Source: Ollibium composti (GTDB taxonomy: Bacteria > Pseudomonadota > Alphaproteobacteria > Rhizobiales > Rhizobiaceae). From it: a DNA stretch of 64,000 nt. The notes under the pieces were generated by a model. It was not told where the DNA came from. It was given only the letters and a program-made list of their open reading frames with translations, and did no database searches. The first letter of the stretch is position 1. Each line of letters starts with the position of its first letter. The stretch covers positions 248,001 through 312,000 of the forward strand of contig NZ_SSNY01000001.1 in NCBI RefSeq assembly GCF_004801285.1. The letters are read 5' to 3'. Shown here in pieces: positions 57,721 to 64,000 of this stretch. A program made the position numbers and the translations under genes.

Positions 57721-58365
57721 TTAGGCCACGGAGCCGGCGGCGCGCGCAAGCCCGCCGACGAGGTCGCCATAGCCGGTCGGGCGGCGCTCGTAGGTGAGGC
57801 CGAGCAGCTTCGCCGCGTCCTCGGCCACCTTGTCGAGTTCGGGATCGTCGGTCTGGGCGAGATAGATCAGCTTCTCGTAGTTGCCGAAATAGTCCGCGAT
57901 CAGTTCGGGATGCTTGTCGAGGCCGAGCGGCTTCATGAAGAAGGCGTCGAACTGCCGGCACAGGAAGTCCGTCATGTAGAACGACATCATATCGTCGTCC
58001 GCCACCTTCCGGTAGGCTTCCATGCCCTGGTAGAAGGCGAAGCAATGCGGGCCGGCCATGCGTTCGACGCCGTGTTTCTCAATGACGGCGTCGAGCATGC
58101 CGCCGGTGCCGCAATCGGCGTAGCCGACGAAGATGTCGCGATAACCCCTGGCCTTGGCCTCGGAAATCGCCTTGTCCATGGCCGGCGCGATGCGGTCGGG
58201 ATAGAAATGGAATTCGGCCGGCAGGCAGGTCAGGTCGAGGTGATCGAGGCCGAGCTCTTCCTTCACCGCCAGAATCTCGCGCGCGAGCATGCCGCAGGCG
58301 ATGACCAGCAGCCGGTCGGCGGGCTTGTCCGCCGGGGTGTTCGTCGCTTTTTGCACCTTGGTCAT
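57721..58365 (-). CDS. DUF1638 protein (corrinoid-methyltransferase-associated)
   Basis: A 214-residue soluble protein. LVIACGMLAREILAVKEELG near the N-terminus and YADCGTGGMLD (about 101-111) are the family blocks; Cys24, Cys47 and Cys104 and several His (EFHFYPD, GPHCFAFYQG) could bind metal. DUF1638 genes recur beside MttB-like methyltransferases, their corrinoid proteins and RACo genes in other genomes, to my knowledge, but no function is established. It is divergent from a small lipoprotein gene. Confidence 0.85.
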   Translation of the reverse strand: MTKVQKATNTPADKPADRLLVIACGMLAREILAVKEELGLDHLDLTCLPAEFHFYPDRIAPAMDKAISEAKARGYRDIFVGYADCGTGGMLDAVIEKHGVERMAGPHCFAFYQGMEAYRKVADDDMMSFYMTDFLCRQFDAFFMKPLGLDKHPELIADYFGNYEKLIYLAQTDDPELDKVAEDAAKLLGLTYERRPTGYGDLVGGLARAAGSVA

Positions 58366-58428
58366 GGAACCAGTCCGGCCGTTCCTCGTTTCGGCGGTGC
58401 GATCTTATCGTGAGAGGGAACAGTGTCC

Positions 58429-58566
58429 ATGAAACTCATCCGCATCGCCCCGCTTGCCGTCATCGCCGCAGCGCTCATGCTGGCCGGCTGTGCCAACACC
58501 GTCCGCGGCGTCGGCAAGGACGTCAAGAACACGGCGAACGCCGTCGAGGATACGGTCAACAACTGA
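58429..58566 (+). CDS. Entericidin-like small lipoprotein
   Basis: A 45-residue product. A signal peptide with lipobox LAGC puts the lipidated Cys at residue 20 (MKLIRIAPLAVIAAALMLAGC), followed by the NTVRGVGKDVKNTANAVED repeat-like segment typical of entericidins A/B. It is anchored in a membrane. Entericidins act in stationary-phase or envelope stress. GAGAGGGAA precedes the start by about 10 bases. Confidence 0.85.
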   Translation: MKLIRIAPLAVIAAALMLAGCANTVRGVGKDVKNTANAVEDTVNN

Positions 58567-58620
58567 CGGCGGCCAATTCAGCCAGACGAACAGCTGATAC
58601 GCGCCTGAGGTCCGCAGGCC

Positions 58621-59319
<699 letters not shown>

Positions 59320-59394
59320 GAACCCAGCTCCTTGGCGCTTCAGGGCAGTGCGAATGCGCCTCAATACCTATCGCGAGGCGGGCGCTCCTCCATA

Positions 59395-59407
59395 GCCGAT
59401 TTGCGAC
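59395..59407 (-). promoter_or_regulatory. Shared motif site 4 (between the corrinoid protein and MttB genes)
   Basis: On the minus strand GTCGCAAATCGGC, 11 of 13 matches to sites 2 and 3, ending 75 bases upstream of the corrinoid protein start. Nearby on the same strand TTGCAGTCGC and TTGCAGTAAGTCGC give a direct-repeat arrangement typical of AraC-family sites, and GATTTGC/GCAAATC bracket the region (59398-59437). Confidence 0.55.
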
Positions 59408-59566
59408 TTACTGCAAAAGGAAAGCGACTGCAAATCTATTGGTTTTCTTGTCGATTTTGGGACAGGCCTTGGCGCTGTCTGGCCGTTTCGGCTAGGGTGC
59501 ATGACTACGATCCGGGGCAGGGCCGCCTTGCAGGGCGGCGACATGCTTTTCCAGGGAAGAACGGCT

Positions 59567-61141
59567 ATGAGCGAAACGGCGGCGGTCGACCACGAGGCAT
59601 CAGGCGGCAGGCGGGGGCGCGGAGCAAGCGGCGGCGCCGCGGCACGGCGCGCGGCGCGCGCCGGCGGCGGGCCGGGCACGCAGCTCACCTACATCAAGCG
59701 CAAGATCAACCTCTACGAGGTGCTGGACGAGGAAGGCCTGGCGCTGATCGAGAAGAACGCCGACACGGTGCTGGAAGAAGTCGGCATCATCTTCCGCGAC
59801 GACGAGGAAGCGCTGAAGCTCTGGAAAGAAGCCGGCGCCGACGTGCAGGGCGAGCGGGTGCACTTTCCCAAGGGGCTGTGCCGTTCGCTTCTCAAGACCG
59901 CGCCGCAGCAATATATCCAACACGCGCGCAATCGCGAGCGCTCGGTGCAGATCGGCGGCAACGCCACGGTCTTCGCGCCGGTCTACGGCCCGCCCTTCGT
60001 GCGCGACCTCGACGGCAACCGCCGCTACGCCACCATCGAGGATTTCCAGAATTTCGTGAAGCTCGCCTACATGGCGCCGTCGATCCACCATTCCGGCGGC
60101 ACGGTGTGCGAGCCGGTCGACGTGCCGGTGAACAAGCGCCACCTCGACATGATCTACGCCCACATCCGCTATTCGGACAAGCCGTTCATGGGTTCCGTCA
60201 CCGCGCCGGAGCGGGCCGAGGACACGATCGCGATGGCCAAGCTGGTGTTCGGCGACGACTTCGTCGAGAACAACACGGTGCTGACCTCGCTCATCAACGC
60301 CAACTCGCCGATGGTCTTCGACGAGACGATGCTGGGCGCGCTGAAGGTCTATTCGCGCCACAGCCAGGCCTGCATCGTCACGCCGTTCATTCTGGCCGGC
60401 GCGATGAGCCCGGTGACGGTGGCCGGCACGCTGACGCAGGTTCTGGCCGAAGTCTTGGCCGGCGCTTCCTTCACGCAGTTGATCCGCCCCGGCGCGCCGG
60501 TGCTGTTCGGCACATTCGCCTCGTCGATTTCCATGCAGTCGGGCGCGCCGACCTTCGGCACGCCGGAACCGTCGCTGGTGTCCTACGGCGCAGCACAGCT
60601 CGCGCGCCGGCTCGGCCTACCGTTCCGTACCGGCGGCTCGCTCTGCGCCTCCAAGATCTCTGACGCGCAGGCGGCCTATGAGAGCGCCAACACCCTGAAC
60701 TCGACCATCCTGGCCGGCACCAATTTCGTGCTGCACGCGGCCGGCTGGCTGGAGGGCGGCCTTTCCTCCGGCTACGACAAGTTCATGATGGACATCGACC
60801 AGCTCGGCATGCAGCAGAAGTTCTGCGAGGGCGTCGACCTGTCCGAGAATGGGCAGGCGATGGACGCCATCCGCCAGGTCGGGCCGGGCAGCCACTACCT
60901 TGGCTGCGACCACACGCAGGCCAACTTCCAGACCGCCTTCTACCGCTCCTCGATCGCCGACAACAATTCCTACGAGCAGTGGCTGGCCGAAGGCGAGAAG
61001 ACCGCCGACCAGCGCGCCAATGCGCTGGCGCGGAGCTGGCTGGAAAGCTACGAGGCGCCATATCTCGATCCGGGCATCGACGAAGGCCTGAAGGACTTCA
61101 TCGCCAGGAAGAAGGTGTCGATGCCCGACGCCTTCACTTGA
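59567..61141 (+). CDS. MttB-superfamily methyltransferase (non-pyrrolysine)
   Basis: Transfers a methyl group from a quaternary or tertiary amine to the corrinoid protein. The protein is 524 residues from ATG 59567, and the reading frame has no in-frame amber codon, so it is a non-pyrrolysine homolog like the glycine betaine (MtgB) and proline betaine (MtpB) enzymes. The trimethylamine methyltransferase family signature includes VLEEVGIIFRDDEEAL, VYGPPFVRDLDGNRRY, SGAPTFGTPEPSLVS and DKFMMDIDQLGMQQKF. An Arg/Gly-rich extension (residues 12-37) precedes the barrel and has no counterpart in typical members. The substrate cannot be told: glycine betaine, proline betaine, carnitine or another methylamine are candidates. 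Confidence 0.93.
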   Translation: MSETAAVDHEASGGRRGRGASGGAAARRAARAGGGPGTQLTYIKRKINLYEVLDEEGLALIEKNADTVLEEVGIIFRDDEEALKLWKEAGADVQGERVHFPKGLCRSLLKTAPQQYIQHARNRERSVQIGGNATVFAPVYGPPFVRDLDGNRRYATIEDFQNFVKLAYMAPSIHHSGGTVCEPVDVPVNKRHLDMIYAHIRYSDKPFMGSVTAPERAEDTIAMAKLVFGDDFVENNTVLTSLINANSPMVFDETMLGALKVYSRHSQACIVTPFILAGAMSPVTVAGTLTQVLAEVLAGASFTQLIRPGAPVLFGTFASSISMQSGAPTFGTPEPSLVSYGAAQLARRLGLPFRTGGSLCASKISDAQAAYESANTLNSTILAGTNFVLHAAGWLEGGLSSGYDKFMMDIDQLGMQQKFCEGVDLSENGQAMDAIRQVGPGSHYLGCDHTQANFQTAFYRSSIADNNSYEQWLAEGEKTADQRANALARSWLESYEAPYLDPGIDEGLKDFIARKKVSMPDAFT

Positions 61142-61237
61142 AAGGAGCCCGATTCAGGCCGGGCTAAAGTGGCCAACATCATTCACAAGGAAGTCTGGCG
61201 CAGCGCGTTCAAGCAGCCGGGCGAGGAGTGATATCGA

Positions 61238-62161
61238 CTATTTTTTCCCGGCCAGGTTGGCTCGAACCACCTCCACGAAGGCGCGCAGCTTGCTTGCATC
61301 CGAGGCGCGGCGCGGGAAATACAGGAACAGGCCGGGCTCCATGATCGACGCCTGGGGCAGTATCTCGACGAGGTCGCCTCGCTCAAGATCGTCGCTCACC
61401 TGGGCGTCGAAGACGTAGGCGATGCCGACGCCGGAGAGCGCGAGCTGGTGCGCATAGGCCGAATCCGAAACGCGCGCCGTCCCGCTTACCGGCACCTTGA
61501 TGTCGCGATCGCCCTCCCGCAGGTCCCAGTCGTAGACCGCGCCGGACCGCAGCAGCCGGTAGCCGATGCAGTTGTGGGCGACGAGGTCCGATATGGTGCC
61601 GGGCGTGCCGTGCTCCTCGATATAGCGCGGCGAGGCGACCATCATCGCGCGGCATGGCGGGCTCATGCGGACGGCGACCATGTCCTGTGCGATCATCTCG
61701 CCCAGGCGGATGCCGGCGTCGAAACCTTCCGCCACGACGTCGGACAATTTGTCGTCGGCGATGACCTCGACGGTCAGACCGGGGTGGCGCCGCGCCATCT
61801 CGGCGAGGATCGGCGTAAGCCCCATGTGAAGCGCGACGCGCGGCGCGTTGATGCGCAGCAGGCCGGAAATATCGCCTTGCGCGGCGCGGACCCGATCGGC
61901 CGCGGCATCGATGGCGTCGAAGGCGTGGGCGGCGGCGGAAATGAACGTCTCGCCGGCTTCGGTGAGCGAGACGCTGCGCGTCGTGCGCAGGAAAAGCGGC
62001 ACGCCAAGGCGCAGTTCCGCGCTGCGGATGGCGTGGCTTACCGCAGAGGCGCCGATGCCGAGTTCGGCGCCAGCCTTGGCGAAGCTTTTTGCCTGGGCGA
62101 CGGCCAGGACGACCGGGAGCTGAGCGAGCAGGAGGCGATCCATTCCTGAAAAAGATAGCAT
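61238..62161 (-). CDS. LysR-family transcriptional regulator
   Basis: A 307-residue regulator. The helix-turn-helix is at about 8-66 (LPVVLAVAQAKSFAKAGAELGIGASAVSHAIRSAELRLG) and the effector-binding domain from about 95. It belongs to the large group that regulates a divergent oxidoreductase gene, here the short-chain dehydrogenase 82 bases away. An alternative ATG lies six codons downstream (MDRLLLAQ). Confidence 0.9.
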   Translation of the reverse strand: MLSFSGMDRLLLAQLPVVLAVAQAKSFAKAGAELGIGASAVSHAIRSAELRLGVPLFLRTTRSVSLTEAGETFISAAAHAFDAIDAAADRVRAAQGDISGLLRINAPRVALHMGLTPILAEMARRHPGLTVEVIADDKLSDVVAEGFDAGIRLGEMIAQDMVAVRMSPPCRAMMVASPRYIEEHGTPGTISDLVAHNCIGYRLLRSGAVYDWDLREGDRDIKVPVSGTARVSDSAYAHQLALSGVGIAYVFDAQVSDDLERGDLVEILPQASIMEPGLFLYFPRRASDASKLRAFVEVVRANLAGKK

Positions 62162-62181
62162 AACGCATTCGATTTGATCTA

Positions 62182-62197
62182 GATTGTTTCATCAATC
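62182..62197. promoter_or_regulatory. Candidate LysR operator between the LysR and SDR genes
   Basis: GATTG-TTTCAT-CAATC, an interrupted palindrome 21 bases upstream of the LysR start and 46 bases from the SDR start, in the 82-base divergent gap. Overlap with both promoters suits autoregulation plus control of the SDR gene. Confidence 0.45.
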
Positions 62198-62243
62198 GAG
62201 GCGGGCCATTTTTCGTGACATCCAACCCAAGGAGTTACGAAGA

Positions 62244-63125
62244 ATGACTGCTAACGATCGTGTCTGGTTCATCACCGGCGCCTCTTCCGGATTTGGAAAA
62301 TCGCTTGCCGAGGCCGTCCTTGCGCGCGGCGAACGCGCCGTCCTTACGGCTCGCCGCATCGACCGGCTGGAGGCGGTGGCGCGCAATCATCAGGGGCGGG
62401 CGCTGGCGCTTGCGCTCGACGTGACCGATGCCGGCCAGCGTGGCAGGGCCATCGAAGCGGCAATCGCGCAGTTCGGCCGCATCGATATCCTCGCCAACAT
62501 TGCCGGCCGCGGTTCCGTGGGTGCGGTGGAAGAGTTCGAGCCCGAGCAGCTTCGCGCCCAGCTGGAGCTCAACTTCTTCGCCGCCGCCGAACTCACCCGT
62601 CTGGTGCTGCCGCAAATGCGCCGGCAGGGCAGTGGCCATGTGCTCAACCTGACCAGCGTCGGGGGAGCCGTCTCCCTTGGTGGGTTCGGCGCCTATTGCG
62701 CCGGCAAGTTTGCGCTGGAGGCATGGAGCGATGCCCTTCGCGACGAGGTCGCGCCGCTGGGAATCCGGGTGACGATCGTGGAGCCGGGCAATTTTCGCAC
62801 CGAATTCGCCGGCGACGTGAACATGCGGCCGGAGCGGCATCTCGACGTCTATCGGCCGCTGATCGCGCCGATCGAGGAATTTCTTTATGGACAGGCGGGG
62901 ACGCAGGCAGGCGATCCCGCCAAGGCGGCGGCCCTTATGATCGAGGCCGTGGACAGCGCCAATCCGCCGGCACGCCTGATGATGGGCAAGGACGCCTTCG
63001 ACCTGTACGACCGGCTGATCTCGGCACGCCACAAGGAGTTTGACGAATGGCGTGTCCGCGGCGAGGCTACCGCTTTCGACGGCGCCGAGATGATCCGGAT
63101 CGGCAAGACGGAAGCCGCCGCATAG
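62244..63125 (+). CDS. Short-chain dehydrogenase/reductase
   Basis: A classical NAD(P)-dependent SDR of 293 residues. The cofactor motif TGASSGFGK (about 11-19), the NIAGRG (about 89-94) NNAG equivalent, the catalytic Ser in LTSVGGAVS (about 136-144) and Tyr/Lys in YCAGKF (about 154-159) are all present. AAGGAG precedes the ATG at 62244 by nine bases. The substrate is unknown; it is likely regulated by the divergent LysR protein. Confidence 0.92.
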   Translation: MTANDRVWFITGASSGFGKSLAEAVLARGERAVLTARRIDRLEAVARNHQGRALALALDVTDAGQRGRAIEAAIAQFGRIDILANIAGRGSVGAVEEFEPEQLRAQLELNFFAAAELTRLVLPQMRRQGSGHVLNLTSVGGAVSLGGFGAYCAGKFALEAWSDALRDEVAPLGIRVTIVEPGNFRTEFAGDVNMRPERHLDVYRPLIAPIEEFLYGQAGTQAGDPAKAAALMIEAVDSANPPARLMMGKDAFDLYDRLISARHKEFDEWRVRGEATAFDGAEMIRIGKTEAAA

Positions 63126-63144
63126 GAAGGGGAAGAACGGACCG

Positions 63145-63819
63145 ATGACAGGCAACGGGCTGGCGGAGGCAATCGGTCGCCACGGGCTTGTCCTGCGGGG
63201 CGGCTTCGTCTTCGACAAGGGCGAGGCCGCCCCTCTTGCCCTTTCAGGCCGGCTGGCGAGATCGGTGATCCTGATCGGCAATGCCGGCGCTTCGTATTGG
63301 CCGCATTTCCGGCGTTGGCGTGAAGGTCGGCCTGCCGATCTGGAAAATCCGCTCGATACCTGGTGCCGTGAGGTGATCGGCGGGATAGCGCAGGATTTCG
63401 GGGCGCGAGCCGTTTCGCCTTCCGACCGGCCGTTCCTGCCCTTCCAGCAATGGGCGATGCGGTCGGAAGGGCTGAAATCGTCACCGCTCGGCATCCTCAT
63501 GCACCCCGAATACGGGCTATGGCACGCCTATCGCGGCGCGCTGCTGTTCGATGTCGAACTCGCGGTGGAATCGGTTCACGAGCCGATTCACCTTTGCGAC
63601 GCATGTGTCGGAAAACCCTGCCTGAAAGCCTGTCCAGTCGACGCCTATACGCCGGCGGGCTTCGCCTATGAGGATTGCCTTGCCCATGTGCGCGGAGCGG
63701 AGGGAAAACCCTGCCGGACCGTCGGCTGCCTCGACCGCAATGCCTGCCCCTACGGAGCCGCCTATCGCTATCCGGCAGAGGTGCACGCCTTTCACATGAA
63801 GGCTTTTGCGAAACTTTAG
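63145..63819 (+). CDS. 4Fe-4S ferredoxin-type domain protein, function unknown
   Basis: A 224-residue soluble protein. The N-terminal two thirds show no named domain apart from a weak GNAGASYWPHF stretch. The C-terminus has CDACVGKPCLKACP (about 150-163), a CxxCx4CxxxCP cluster motif, then C-x12-C-x3-C-x5-CP, enough Cys for a second cluster. The arrangement recalls the ferredoxin part of epoxyqueuosine reductase but is not the same. It follows the SDR gene by 19 bases and may be co-transcribed with it. Confidence 0.75.
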   Translation: MTGNGLAEAIGRHGLVLRGGFVFDKGEAAPLALSGRLARSVILIGNAGASYWPHFRRWREGRPADLENPLDTWCREVIGGIAQDFGARAVSPSDRPFLPFQQWAMRSEGLKSSPLGILMHPEYGLWHAYRGALLFDVELAVESVHEPIHLCDACVGKPCLKACPVDAYTPAGFAYEDCLAHVRGAEGKPCRTVGCLDRNACPYGAAYRYPAEVHAFHMKAFAKL

Positions 63820-63822
63820 GCG

Positions 63823-64000
63823 TCAGTTGGTGTAGAGCCGGTTGTCGGCATCCGGGTCCGCCGGCACGTCGCAGGTGGTGACGTTGCCGACCGTGCGGCA
63901 TGTCTTCTCCTGCATGGCGGGCGCGCATGAGGGTTCGAGCGAACCTACATTGCAGGCCGGCGGGGCCGGAAAGCCGGCGGCGGTGACCGTCTGGGCCGGG
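63823..64000 (-). CDS. Cys-rich, probably secreted protein (N-terminus outside window)
   Basis: The last 58 codons of a minus-strand gene that runs past the window end. The visible part has five Cys (PACNVGS, PSCAPAMQEKTC, TTCDVPAD) and ends DADNRLYTN. The frame is open without interruption to position 64000. Cys spacing and the Ala/Pro-rich start suggest a periplasmic protein with disulfides. No family is recognised. It faces the 4Fe-4S gene tail to tail, with three bases between the two stop codons. Confidence 0.5.
   Translation of the reverse strand, partial: PAQTVTAAGFPAPPACNVGSLEPSCAPAMQEKTCRTVGNVTTCDVPADPDADNRLYTN

Noticed and set aside
59567..61141. Possible pyrrolysine-containing MttB
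   Set aside because: No in-frame TAG codon interrupts the gene and no pyl genes are visible, so it is the non-pyrrolysine type.

Overview
The window comes from a GC-rich alphaproteobacterium, most likely a Hyphomicrobiales/Phyllobacteriaceae member close to Mesorhizobium or Aminobacter. The signs are the proS-lolCD gene order, an alphaproteobacterial LexA box (GAAC-N7-GAAC), aerobic-type cobalamin genes (cobPODC), DUF1127 and LsrB-like genes, and paired palindromic repeats of a type I associate with rhizobia. Apart from one frameshifted transporter the genes look intact. No prophage, IS element or CRISPR array was seen.

Layout. 0-11 kb is housekeeping: proS (5' end outside), lolC, lolD, a LexA-controlled 28-residue membrane peptide, lipB, tRNA-Leu(GAG), mgtE, a MerR regulator, membrane enzymes and an MFS transporter. 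10.4-14.5 kb is cobalamin assembly: cobP, cobO, cobD, cobC and a small tyrosine phosphatase. 14.7-22.3 kb is an uptake and catabolic block for an unknown, probably nitrogen-containing, compound: creatininase-like, Rid-like, NMT1-type ABC transporter, cytosine-deaminase-like hydrolase, GlcD-like flavoprotein and a flavodoxin-fold reductase. 22.5-29.3 kb is an operon with an XRE-cupin regulator, two FAD/GcvT fusion dehydrogenases of the dimethylglycine dehydrogenase type and an aminotransferase. 31.9-37.5 kb is soxBDAG (sarcosine oxidase) plus a RidA gene. 37.7-49.1 kb holds an MscS-type channel, a third FAD/GcvT dehydrogenase, a GlxA/GbdR-like AraC regulator, small proteins, an LsrB-like LysR, a hydrolase and an L,D-transpeptidase.

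49.4-61.1 kb is the most striking part. It encodes what looks like a complete corrinoid-dependent demethylation system: a non-pyrrolysine MttB-family methyltransferase, its corrinoid protein, a methyl-corrinoid:tetrahydrofolate methyltransferase, an ATP-dependent corrinoid reactivator (RACo), methylenetetrahydrofolate reductase (MetF) with a MetV-like partner, DUF1638 and Virulence_fact accessory proteins. 61.2-64 kb holds a LysR/SDR divergent pair, a 4Fe-4S protein and the end of a Cys-rich secreted protein.

How the genes may work together (inference). A quaternary amine such as glycine betaine could lose its first methyl group to B12 through the MttB system, then be stripped to glycine by the dimethylglycine-dehydrogenase-like enzymes and SoxBDAG, with tetrahydrofolate and MetF collecting the one-carbon units and the cob genes supplying cofactor. 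A 13-bp motif close to GTCGCAAACRGGC lies upstream of the third dehydrogenase, the GbdR-like regulator, the metF operon and the MttB/corrinoid divergent promoter. This suggests one regulon. A GIY-YIG nuclease gene fitted exactly between two pairs of palindromic repeats may be a repeat-associated mobile unit.
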